NCBI GenBank assembly: GCA_033439265.1
Contig: JAVTVX010000019.1
Coordinates: 751,501-815,500, forward strand
Length of the DNA: 64,000 nucleotides
Origin: Dillenia suffruticosa
Lineage: Eukaryota; Streptophyta; Magnoliopsida; Dilleniales; Dilleniaceae
Direction of reading: 5' to 3'
The notes beneath the pieces were generated by a model that searched no databases, was not told the origin of the DNA, and saw nothing but the letters and a program-made list of their open reading frames with translations. This document shows, piece by piece, positions 49,239 to 62,694 of the stretch. The stretch's first letter is position 1. The number at the start of each line of letters is the position of its first letter. The position numbers were made by a program, and so were the translations under genes.

Positions 49239-52200
49239 ATGGAATCTTCAGATGAAGAAGGCGAGATTGTTCCAGAATGGATCACAAATTACTCTTTTTT
49301 TGTTCAAAAGGAAGAACCCATTTCATTTTCCAACTTGCCACTTCAATGGACTAAGAATGAGAGCAAAGAAGGCTATAATATGCAGGTCTTCTTGTGTGGA
49401 ACAGCTGATAATGGGCTTCAGAAAATCTACAAGCAGGTCATAGCGTGGAAGTTTGATCTTTCCTGCATGAAACCTGAGATATATGTCCTTTTGAAAAGCA
49501 AAATTTGGATAAAACTCCAAACACCAAGGAAGAGTTTCCGTAGCACTGTTAGGACAACTTTGGTTACCATTTACTGCCTTCATTTTTTGAGAAAGAATCC
49601 TGAAGTATCTGAAAATGCACTATGGAGCCACTTACTGAAATCTTTCAGGTACGTGTGTCCAGATCATCTGGACTCCTGGATTCAAAAGGATTTATTACTC
49701 ACATGTTTTGCAGCTCATATGAGGTCCAACCTTCAGAGGGTGATCTGTTGCATCATGTGCCATTAATCACTGAAACTGTTAAAAGGGATAAAATCTTAGC
49801 AAGTACCAAGGTTTAATTCAATCTTCTCTGCATTTTCTTTACTTATATGTAATTAAATATCTGCAGGTTATATTGTTTATGGGTCATGTTTATAATCAAA
49901 TAAAGTGAGTTGAGTATGCTACAAACCTACCATACAAAATGAACAGGTAAATGATAACAAAATTCAGTAGAACTAAATACACCAAATTCTACCTATTGTG
50001 TAGTTAGCTTATTAGTTTGACCAAAAGGAGAAAGATACTGGTTTTATCCTTCATTGCAAAGTATGACCAAAATGTATTCTATATTCTGAATGGTGAACAT
50101 AGAAATGGACAAGTTTGGATGAAGTTTTATGTCGTATCGACCTGTCACTAGGTGCAGATGACATTGACTATGATGGCCACAATTTAATTGATAATTGGGA
50201 CCAACCATGCCCACTGCCACATTGCTTGCTCTACAACCTAACAAGAATTGGAATTTTAAAATTCTGGGGCAGAGACGGAGAGAGACACCTGGTTTGATTT
50301 TTCTTGAACTCTGCTGAGTTTTTGGAGAAGCATATGATCAATTTTTTAAGGTTTTCTCACCTGTGATATTGAAATTTCAAATCTTTCTTATACATTTGCA
50401 CATGTCATTTAGTGAGCACAAATAGCTTTGTTTTTTTATTTTAGTTCAGGAAACCACACCCTTAGGTAGAGCCTAGGACTTGTAATTATGCAATGCAAAG
50501 TACAATTCTCTTTCCTGATGGTTACTTAAGTGAGACAAACCATGACTGGATGTCAGACTCAGAAGTATGTTATTGAAGTATCCAAAATTGGCGGTTCCTT
50601 TCTAGCCTGGATAATTCTGAGAAAGTGTTGAAGGAGCAAATCAACTAGCTTTATTAAGGGGACACGAAACAACTGATACGTCCCACATTATCCAAACAAC
50701 TGAAACTACAAGGTAGCATTTTAGTTCATCTGATCTAATTGAAGTTCATACAGGAAGTTGTTCGAAACAAATTTATTGTGACAGCCTTTGTATGACCATT
50801 CTGTCAATTTGAAGAGCCAGTATTTATTTCCTTAGATTTGATCGGAACTTTTTGTTCATATCATCTTTTCATTTGGCATGCTAGTGGGACAACTAGCCAA
50901 AGATTATATCTAACACATTTTCTATTGTAGTTGTACGCATATTGACACTCCGGTCTCTTTATTACAGTATCTGCTTGCTTTACTTGAAAAGGAGCCTAGG
51001 ACAAACAAGGAAGTTCGCAAGGTTAGTGGTTTTTGTATTGTCTCCATTTTGCTTCCATCTTTAATCTCTTTTAATAACTTCTTGTTGGTCTGTGTAGCCG
51101 GATACGTTGACATTTGATGCTGTAGATTATGGCAAACATACTTATGGTGACGTTGGGACTGATGAAACACAAGAAGAGTTGTTTGACGCCATATGTTCGA
51201 TTTGTGATAATGGTGGTGATCTGCTATGGTTTGCACTTTGTTTCCCTAATTACATCAACTTGTTTTTTTCTTGTTTACTTAGATAGGCTGTTTATTTCTT
51301 GACTTGAACTGAATTTGTGACTATTTTTATTATATATTTCTCACAATATAAAAATTGTGATTTCCCCTAAAACCCTTGAACTTTCACTTTGCCATGTCCA
51401 AGCTATGTCACAGTCATCTGAATCATGTCTAAGCCCTGTCTTGCTGTTCTGAATCAAAAGTAACTTTTTATATAGACTTGGTCGAATGTGTGTAATTTAG
51501 TGATGTTAGTGGCATGTCGGAGTCTGCCTCATCCTGAAGACACTAATAGTTCAATCTGGTGGTGCATTGGTGCTTCATAGATTCTGTTGCACTTTATTTC
51601 TCAAACTGGTGTCATCTCTTATAGTAAAGAAAAGGGCAAGAGTTCTGTCTAAACTGTAAATTTGGAGAGTTTGGTGTATATATGGCCTCCTGATTACTTA
51701 GAATTATTTTTTGAAGTTCAAAATTTGCTTGCTTTTCTTGTATGTTTGTTCAAGCTGTGAAGGCAGGTGTATGAGATCCTTTCATCCTACTGTGGCTGCT
51801 GGGAATGCCCAATGTGAATCTCTTGGCTTTACTGATGATCAAGTTGAAGTATGCACTTTATAAACCCACTCTTATCTTTATTATACTTCCTACTGGAAGT
51901 CTTAATTATTTATGTTTCTGGGTTCCGATTTGTACTGTTTCGTACCTTCTGAGTTGTTCTGGCTGTGTGCAGGCAATTCAGTGCTTTCTGTGTAAGAATT
52001 GTCAATATAAGCAGCACCAGTGCTTTCTTTGTGGCAAGTTGGGTTCTTCTGATGAAGCTTCTAATGCAGAGGTACGAATATCTGATGATTCAAGAGCTTT
52101 TCTTAATCTTTTACAAAGAAATGTTCTATCACTTTTTAATGTTTACATTTGCAAATAAACTCAAAATTCTTCACTATTTTGAAAAGATTAAGCCATATAT

Positions 52201-55200
52201 AGTGCTTCAAGATGAACTGAGTTGCTGAATAGCTTTTCTGGTTGTTATAGCTAAATGATACAATATAGTTTAATTAGCAATGCCTATAACATAATAGAAT
52301 GGTTGGCTTGTGTAGTGTATGCCATGAAACACCGGAGCATAACTTTGAGAGTTTTGACTTGTAAAAGGTTTTAATTGTTTGATTTAAGTAGAATTCTTAT
52401 AAATGCTAGAATATTCTGATAGCAATCCATAACCTTATGATTTTTTTTTTTTTTCTGAGAAATGTAACAAGATCTAGAGGACAGTAACTAGCTTTCAGAC
52501 TCGATAAGACACCTAACTTGACACATTAAAATGTTAACAAAATAGAGGGTTTCTAGATACACTAGAGTTTTTGAGAAAATAGGAATTTCAAAATAATAAT
52601 AATAATAATAATAAAGGTTTTTGAAACTTGAATTTCAAATTCACAGGTCCAAATGACCAAAACTTGTCCTTTGCCTAAAAGACTTTCATCCTTGTCATGG
52701 GTCCTTGGACCTCACCTACACTTGCAAAGAGGATATTGCTGCTCTCATAACATCACAAGGTTTCATCGTTGTTAAACTAAAATCAGAGTTGATTAACTTC
52801 AATAAGGAGCTTGTGAGAAAATATAAACGAGGGGGAGAGAGAGAGAGTCCGAAGAGTTCATGAGAATTCATTGTGATCTAGCCATTAGCTTAAACTAACC
52901 GGCAAAGTATAGAGAAATTCCATTAGGAAAGAAAAGGTGGATTTTCAAACTTTTGCCAAATTGCCTTTGTACTTCCCTAAAATTCACCAAAATTAAATAC
53001 CATCTCTTTTATAGCAACTGCTTATTAAAATATGAACAATTTTACTCTTCTTCAGAATTGGTTGCCATGAAAAACGGAAAACTTGCCTTAAGGAACTTGG
53101 ACTCACTCATATGCATGCTAGTTTGTTTTCTTGAGAAATTTAGCTTCCAATGCAATGATTAGTTGGAGCAACTTATCCATCATCTTTCCTTTCTTTCTTT
53201 TCCTGTTGCATGTCCAATTTTCCACTTGTCTTGGAAATCATGAGCAATCATTTCATAACAAGTAGATTACCTACTGGTATATTACTGCAACAAAAATGGA
53301 CAGCCTTAGTGCCAGTGTTAGGTTTTTTAATTGTGATCTGAGCATCGTGATTTCAAATGGTGAATCTGCAGATTGATTTCAAATGGTGAATCTGCAGATT
53401 ATCTTTAAGCCTGTGACAGCTGAAACTCTGTAGAGCTAGGAGCCATTGTGTGCTAGCTTTGTCTCTTTTGTTGTTTATCGCATAACTTGTTCCCCCATTT
53501 TTAAGAATTTTCTTAAAATGCAGGCCAGCCTCTCAAACTCTATTTGCCTTGTTCTTTCCAGGTTTTCCCTTGTATCAATGCAACCTGTGGCCATTTCTAT
53601 CATTCAGAGTGCATTGTGAAATTGCTCCACCCAGGGAACGGAGAAAAGGCAAAAAAAGTGGTAGAAAGAATAGCTGGAGGTGAATCATTTACGTGTCCTG
53701 TCCACAAGTGTTTTGTCTGTGGGCAGGAAGAAGACAAGGAAATTCATGAGTTGCAATTTGCAATGTGCCGGCGATGTCCTAAAGCATACCATAGGAAATG
53801 TTTACCCAGGTGGATAATACATACTTTCAGGGATTATACTTTGTTCAGATCATATCTTTGTGAAAGTTAATGGCTGTGAAGTATATAGCACTTTATCAGA
53901 TAAAAGGAATGAATATGCAAATGAACATAGTAGTATCTACAAGCTAGGTTTGGTTCTCATGCTATAGTTTCCTGTTGGCAGGGGGATCTCGTTTGAGAAT
54001 AATTTTGAAAAGAATATCCTGCAAAGGGCATGGGATGGACTATTACCAAATCGCATTCTGATTTATTGCCTGTAAGTTTCCACTTTGGTATTCTGTTCCT
54101 GTACTTTTATATCGATTATTTGAGTACTGTGTTATTAACTTTTTACCTATGCCCCACAATGATGACCAGGGACCATAAGATTGACAAATTACTTTGCACC
54201 CCAATCAGAAATCACATTATCTTCCTGCGTTCTGATCAAGAAAAGAAAAAACATGCACAAGAGCAGCTGTCAAGCAGAGAAAAAGTTAAGCTTCTGGTAA
54301 AGAAGAGAAAGCAAACATTTGGAGCGTTCCCTGCTGAAGAAACTGCTAATAAGATGTTGAAACTGGGTCAAAAGTGTTTTGGCCGTGGCGAAAAAGCCAA
54401 CTTTTGCCAAGAAGTGCAGAAAGTTGGGCCTGGTAATGATCACCCTTGGAGACCAACGGATAATGGTGTGAGTAGCAAATTTTTAACAGGTTGCATTATG
54501 TCTGTTTTGACAAAGATGGCCTCCACAGAAAAGAATAAACCACGGTCATCTCATCCAGTGGGCTCATCTCCTCTCCCGGTTAAGCAGCAGAATTTGCCAA
54601 GCAGAAAACTTGTTAAAATCCGATCAGCTGCTTGCATGATGAAAAGACCAAGCAGCTCAATGCCATTAGTTGATCCTGCAATGGAAAAGCGGTAATTTAC
54701 TTTCTGTACCATATCCTTGCTGTTGCAGGCTTATTACTTCTGTTGATGGCAGATAATTTGTGTGCTGAACTTCAGACTTGAATGTTCCCTCTGTGCAGGG
54801 TAGTTGATTTAATGAACAAGTCCACAGCTTCACTTAAATTTGAAGATTTCGTTAAAAAGCTGAAAATGCCAACTTCATACATAGGTACAGAAAAATCACC
54901 TGCCGGGTTTATTGCCCATGGAAAGATCGAAAGATTCGTGAAGGTAAGACATTTTAAGTGGCATGAAGAATTTAGTTGTGGATGATAGCTTCATAACAGT
55001 CCTAAACTAGTATTTTCTCTTTCTTTAATTATTATCATAGTGCTCTCTTTCTTTCTTTCTCATACATATATATTTAATTGATTTTGAAAAAAAGGAAAAT
55101 ACAGATAAAAGAGAAAAAAAAAGCATTCATTCCTACACTCAGGACATGAGGATTACTATGCTGCTTCTGCTACTAGAATTGTTTTATTATTATTATTATT

Positions 55201-58200
55201 ATTTTCATCGTGCTGTTTCTTAATTGGTCAATATTTTGTGTTTCTATGGTGTTTCTCTCTCTCTCTCCCCCCAAGTATATACTAAATGAAGTTGATGTTG
55301 AACAAAAGGGAAACAAAAGATTTATGCCAATGCCGAGGAAATGAGGAACTTCGACTGTGAGAGATTGAAATAGGAAATTCGTTAGGCATTCCCTTCTCAG
55401 TGCGCACTGCGCCGGACCCCAGGTGTAGTGACAAGTTAGCAATGGCCTCTAGCGCGCCGTCAGGGAGTGACATGTCACATTGCCATCTGGATGTGGTTTC
55501 AAGTAGGCAAGGATTCCCGCATTTATGTAGATGGGTGTGGCAAAGAAGCTAGTCCATAGGATACTTAACCGGAAAATTAGGAGAGATAGGAGAAATAATG
55601 ACTAGATGAATGATTAATATTATATCTCTAAGAAACTAAGTGGGTGGGGAAGAATGTTAGAGAAGTAGAATTTTATGACTATAAGTGTTGATATACAGGT
55701 AATGATAGAACTAAAAAGGAGTAAGAATAATTATCTATAAGACTTATAAGAGGATATTGTGGAGATAATAAGGACGGGAGATAGAGTTTTATTTATCAAG
55801 CTAGCTAGTGGAGAAAAGGTAACTAATATGGTTAGTGTTTGTGTATCTCAAATAGGTGTAAATGCAACTAGTAAACAATAGTTGTTAGAAAATTTAGATG
55901 AAATTTATACGTGCCATACCTAGTAGGAAGAAGTTATTTATTGGAGATCTAAATGAGCATGTAGGTGAGAATAATGAGGGATTTGAAATCATAAATGGAA
56001 ATTTTGGCTTTGGTAATAGGAATGAGATGGGGGTACCATTTTTGAGTTTACCATAATATTCGATTTTATACTCGTAAACATTTTTCTCAAAAAAAGAGAG
56101 TTGCACATAGTTTCATACAAAAGTGAGTCGAATGTCAGTCAAATAGATTTTTTTCTCACGAGAAGGGGTGATAAAATGACCTGTAGAGATTACAAGTTTA
56201 TAACAACGGAGAGAGGAGAGTGTAGCAACTCAACATAGACTTTTAGTTTTAGATATGTGTGTGCCTAAAAGGTAAAAAAAGAATTGTTAATTTATAAAAT
56301 CAAAAATTAAGTGATGGAATTTGAAAGAGGAAAATGTGACGACTTTTAGAGATAAGTTAATTCAAGTAGTTATCTAATTTGTAAATGATGATTTGGAAAT
56401 CATGTGAGTCGAAATATTTAATAATATTAAGAATTTCGGTAAGCAGATTCTTGGTGCATCTGGGGGTTGGGCACCAATAGACAAAGAGTTATAGTGGTGG
56501 AATGAGAAAATCTAATATGTTATACAAATCAAATAAGAATGTTATAGAAATCTTAAAAGTAAGAGAGACAACAATGCATTTAAAAAGTACAAGATTGTAA
56601 AAAAAGAGATAAAGATTATTTGCGAATCAAAAGATAAAATGTAGTCCCAAAATATTGGAATTAACGCTCAGTTTATTGTTGTTATTGTAAAAGACAAAAT
56701 GTATAACGAATTATATAAAAAACTACAAACTAAGGATAAAAAAAATGTTTACAGAATTGCCAAATTAAAGGGTTGGAAGAAAAAATATTTAAATGCTATT
56801 AGGTGTATTAAGAGTGAAATAAAAAATGCCCTTATAAGGGATGGGGATATAAGAAACTGTTAGAGGTATTATTTTGATAACCCTTTTAACATTGAGAATA
56901 CAAGTGATATAGGTGATATCACGATACCTGTAGAAGAGATCAATATAGATTTTAAACTCAAAATTCGTGCTCACGAAGTAAGGGAGGCCTCAAAGAAAAC
57001 AAAGAATAATAAAGTCATAGGATTCATTGCCATCTCTATTGAGGTGCGGAAGTATTTGGGTGAAGTGGGGATATAAATGTTGACGGATCTTTTTTCACAA
57101 AATTTGGCAAATCAATAAAATGTCCCAAATATGGAGGGAAAATACACATGTACCACTATATAAAAAGAATGTGACATAAAAGATTGTTCCAATTAAGGGA
57201 TGGTGTTCCAATTAACATTGGACTTTACCAAAATTCAGCATTAAGTCATCTCCTTTTTGCAATAATGATGGATGGAACAATGAAGAGCATTCAAAATGAA
57301 ATATTATGGTGTATGATTAGCGCTAAATTGAAGTTATGGAGGGACACTAAAATTCAAAAAGTTTTAGATTGAGTCGGTCAAAAACTGAGTATATGAGATG
57401 TATGTTTGATGGTAGTCATCGGAATGATGACGAAATGATTAATTAAAGGGATAGAACATACCAAAAAGTGAATGTTTTAGATATTTTGGCTCCATCATTC
57501 AAAATGATGGCAATTTAGATGAGAATATGAATCATAGGATCTAAGCAAGTATGATGAAATAGAGAAGTGCATTTGGAGTTATTTGTGATAGCACAATTAC
57601 ATTGCACTTGAAAGGGAAGTTTTATAGAGTCGTAATAAGACCTACATTATTGTATGACACCGAATGTTAGACTATTAAACAATAAAAGTATAAAATGACT
57701 GTAATTTAAATAAAAATGTTTAAATGGATGTGTAGTAAAATTAGAAAAGATTGGATTGAAAATGAAGAGATACGTATTAAGTTCCGAGTAATTTCAATTG
57801 TAAATGAAATGTGAGAATATCGTTTTAGATGGTTTGGATATTGGCAACGAAAACCCAAAGTCGCATCGGTTAGGAGGAGCAAGAACCTAAATGTTGGAGA
57901 TTTAGTGAAATGTCAGAATAAACTATTGAAAACTTGAGGCAAGTTATTAGTAAAGATATGAGTGTTAAGAGTTTAGTTGAGAAAATGATTTTAGATAAAA
58001 ATGAGTGACGTAAGAGAATCGAAACCCATTATTATGATTTAGTTTTTATGGATAGTTTATTTTTACTTTCAAACTATAATTTTATTTTATTTTAATTTTC
58101 TCTCTCCCCTCTTGGCTGACCCCATTGAGCTATTAAACAACAATAATAGTATAAAATGGTTGTAATCGAAATGAGAATACTCATATAGATATGTGGTAAA

Positions 58201-61200
58201 ACTAGAAAAAATAGGATTAGAAAAATTAGAAGAATTAGAAATGAAGTGATATGTACTAAGTTGAGAGTGAGTTCAATTGTGGATAAAATGAAAGAATATC
58301 GTTTTAGGTAGTTTAGACATATGCAACAAAAACCCAAGAATGCACCAGTTAAGAGGAGCGAGATCTTAAATGTCGGAGATTTAATAAAACACTGGGATAA
58401 ACTATTGAAAAGTTGGATGCAAGTCATCAGTAAAAATATGATCAGTAAAAATATGAGTGTCAAAAGTTTAGTTGAAAATTAGACAATTACTTTAGTTAAA
58501 AATGAGTGACGTAGGAGAATTTGAGCTAATTGAATTGATATATTTTTATTATTATTGTTATTATTATCATTATTATCTTCTTCATCATCATTATTATTGT
58601 GGATAGTTTTTTTTTTACTTCTTTCTTTTAATTATTTTTATTTTTGTAGTTTTATCTTCTCTATTTTTACTTTCAAACACTAATTTTATTTATTTTATTT
58701 CTCTCTTTCCTCTCTCTTATATTGCTCTATCAAATGACCAATCACAAAATTAGGGATTAAGGTTCTGTTTGTTGTTGTTGTCGTCCGAAGAAATGAGCGT
58801 TACTTTATGCTGCTTCTGCTGCTAGAATGTTTTATTTTGTTGTTATTTTCATCAAGCTGATTTTTTATTGGTCAAATATTTATGTGTGTTTAGGGTGTCT
58901 TATACCCTTTTGTTTTCTATATTATGTTTTAAAATTTGACCCAGAACATGTAACTGCAGGCTGTTAAAACAGCTCTTGAGCAGTTAGAAGAAAAGCATCA
59001 ATCCATTGAGGGTGCAAAGGCTGTCTGTGAACCAAATATTCTGTGTGAGCTTATAAATTGGAAGGTTAGACCTACTTCTCATACTACTGAAATAGTACTG
59101 TGTGCATGCATTTGCCAAGTTCCATGGCCCAAATATTTCAGCAGAACTACATTTATGCAAAATTATCATTGTTATATGAACAGGAGGAAAAGTTGTTTCG
59201 CTTGTGGACAGAGACAAAGGTCTAGGACCTGTTGGTTTCCTTATGGCTTCCTCCCATTGGATTGTGGGGATATTGTGAAAATGGACTTGATTAAGGAGTT
59301 TCATGGATTTAATTTTTGCCTAATGTGTTCTCTAGAAAAGCAAGAGTTTGTTATACTTTTCCTCCCAAGAAAGCCTGTTTTAATAAGTTTAGGGGACTTC
59401 AGGCTGATTAGGACTTCCAGCAGCTACCACTTAAGTTTTAGTTTATCTTTTGAGTGGTTTTAGGTGATACTAAATCTGTTTATTGAAGTGCTTGTGCTAA
59501 AAGTAGGCAAATCTTTTGACTTTGGTGGCTAATGCAGTGGCCAAAAGAATCTAGGATAAGTGGGCTGAGACCATAAAGGCCATTGTGAATAAATCAAGAA
59601 AGCTTACCAGCAAAATTTTAGATTTTCTCCATAGTTTCATAGATAGGAAAGGTTTTGGGGTTAGATGAAGATGGATTAGAGGTTCCTAGGTTTTACTTTT
59701 AATCTTTTATAATTCAAAGTCTTGATTTCCTTCTTCCAACGGTCGTAGTCTTAGCATAGAGGATTTGCTCTCCAGTTTTGTGTTGTTTTGGTGGTTGATG
59801 TTTCATGTAGGATGATTGGTAAAGGGTCGAGACATAGAGACTTGTTAGTTATAAAGTTAGCTTTGATGATGTGATGGTTTTCCTTTTAGAATTTACCAAT
59901 AAAACCATGTTTATTTGTTTGTCATGATGAAATGGGAGTGGCTATGGAAGCATTCTTATTTTGCGTCTGATCTGATTAGCAATATAATCATTGTCAAGGA
60001 CATAATATTTGGATAATGTTCTGATCAAAATATATTTGGATAAAGTTTCACGTGCAAGCCCCTTTTTTTTTTAGCTGGCTGGCATTTTGTATCTCATAAT
60101 GCTGTCATGACATTGATTTTTTGCTCATGTTGCTGTAGACAAAGCTTAGCATCTATCTTTCACCTTTTCTGCATGGCATGCGGTATACATCTTTTGGTCG
60201 TCATTTTACAAAAGCAGAGAAGCTCAAGAAGGTAAGACAATGACAACATGTCTCTTTCGTATGGTATTTATTATCATTAGTTTGTAATATTTTTGCTTAT
60301 TGCTGTCATGGAAAAATCTTTAGCCCAAAATTTTAGCTCTATCTACTGCAGAAGTTGTGTGATAGATTTTTGTATTGACTCCACTAGTCCCAAATTGGGG
60401 AGAAACTGTCCTGAATAATGCTTTTCTGAGCTTTATTGATGCACTTTGTCCAATTGATGTATGGCTGCAAAATATACCTAACAAAGCAAAAGCAGAATAT
60501 TATGTTTTGAGTTTTGTTTGCAGATTGTAGAAAGGCTCCACTGGTATGTGCAAAATGGTGACATGGTCAGTGTTTCTTTTCTGCCCTCATTTTCCATCTG
60601 TATGGTTAGTCCTTTCAAAATATTCGATAAATGCTGCATTTAGTTGGCTACTTGTGGTGAAACATATGTGACTGCTTGTGCCACATTAGGGAAGTACTTG
60701 TGTCTCTGCCTTTGGATCTATAAAATAACAGTTGTATCTTAGCACTCGCTCACATCTAAATGGTCTATGATTATTTATAAAAGGTTTCAAACATATGGAG
60801 TTTGAATGAGAACAATGTGGCCTAACAAGTTCCAAACTCAGGACTCTCCATTCTAATGTTAGTTATTCTTAGTGTGGTAAAATTGGATTACATACCTTAT
60901 GCAACCCTACTGGTACTCTAGCCTCGTCTATATTTGGAATACGCAAATGGCTAAGTGGAGGAGACTTGTTGAAAGGAAGAGGCTTATCATCTTGTTATGT
61001 CATGCGAAGTGTTACCAAAGTTTACAGACATGATCCTGAAATTGCTTGTGAAGGCATTGGGCTCATGTAATGCTTGACTGATTAATTACAGAACTTTATT
61101 AGCTTTGATACAGGAGGATTGAGAAATGAGAAGATTTTATCTGGAGAGAATTTCCTTTTTTTCCCCCTAACAGATCAAAATCTTTGTTTTCTCTATTTGT

Positions 61201-62656
61201 TTTACCGGACAGTTTACTTTGTAAACAGGTCGTTGACTTCTGCTGTGGAGCCAATGACTTCAGTTGGTTGATGAGGGAAAAGCTTGATAAAATGAAGAAG
61301 AGCTGCACATTCAGAAACTTTGACATCATGCAATCAAAGGTAGAACCTAGTGTTAAACGCTGAAACTGCATGTCAGCACTAGCTTTCATTCTTGTTCTCT
61401 GGTTGGAAATTGAATATTATGAAATTATTGAGGTAGCCATTCTGGATTTGGAAAGAATGGGATCAGCTTTGGTTGTTTCAGTAAATATGAAGTTGTTCTG
61501 CATTTTGTCCATGTTTAGCATGTATTCTTCCTGGTGTATTTTGCATTCCAAATGTCACCTGATGGAATGAGGATACACCTCTTTGTACTCATACCTGCAA
61601 TGTATAGGCCTACTGTATAACCTCTTAGATTCTGGGGGGAACAAATGGCAGTAATATTTAACAAATAAAAAGAAAAGTAGGAACCGACCCCTGGTGAAAG
61701 ACTTCTAAGATTGTTTAATTTTGTTAGGACTGTCAGAATTTTAATTGTCCCCTTCTGTCGTTGCTGTGCAAAGAGTTTTCAAGTTCGATTCCCCTACTTC
61801 CTGTTTTTTTCCCTCTGACCGAGAACCATTTCTCAGACTTGATGTAGATGAGGTGCAGATGGTCAATGTGATTTAGATCCTAGGAAAAGTCGGGGTGGAT
61901 TTTAATCTATTAAATGGACCTCAGTTTACTGATCTGATACTGGATGATATATTAGGTTCAAGTCCTACCTTTGCATTCAGTGCAGGACACATGATATACA
62001 GGTTTGTGCTGCCAGAGAAATTCTTACTTTTCCTTTAATTGAGTCACTATTTTTCTCCTCAATATCTGGAAATGAAGAAATCATAATCAATCTCACCTGG
62101 CTGTAAAATTGATTGATCAAAATGACAAGCATCTTTGCTATTGTTTTCTGCCATTTTTGTGGTTCTTCTTATTTTTGTCACTGACATGGTGGATGTCCAT
62201 AAAAACTAAAATTTAACCTTTGAGATTTAGTTTCCTAGAAGTTGCCATATGTTGTATATTGATAGTTTCTTACTGCCATTGTTATCTCTGTTTTGACTGT
62301 TGGCTAAGTGGTCTTTTTTTCTGCAGAATGATTTCTGTTTTGAGAGGAGAGATTGGATGACTATCAGTCCAGATGAGCTTCCTGAAGGTTCTAAACTGGT
62401 TGGTAGTTTTTAGAGTAGCCAAATCTGTTAACAGTAATGATTTTTATTGTTTTCATTTTCATATTTAGTTTATTTTTCTTTTTTGGTTCTTTTTTTTGGG
62501 GGGGGTGGTAATTAGGTCATGGGCCTTAATCCTCCTTTTGGGTTCAAAGCATCTCTTGCCAACAAGTTTATTGACAAGGCTCTTCAGTTCAAACCAAAGC
62601 TTCTAATTCTTATTGTCCCAAAGGAAACAGAAAGGTAAGCAAAGACCAGTTATTAA

Positions 62657-62694
<38 letters not shown>

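Noticed and set aside
59155..59463. 102-residue open frame in an EDM2 intron
   Set aside because: Not in phase with the neighbouring exons, has no homologous motif I can name, and the EDM2 phases close without it.
61785..61802. GTTCGATTCCCC, a tRNA T-arm/box B-like sequence
   Set aside because: No acceptor stem, D arm or anticodon arm can be folded around it, and no box A lies at the right distance.
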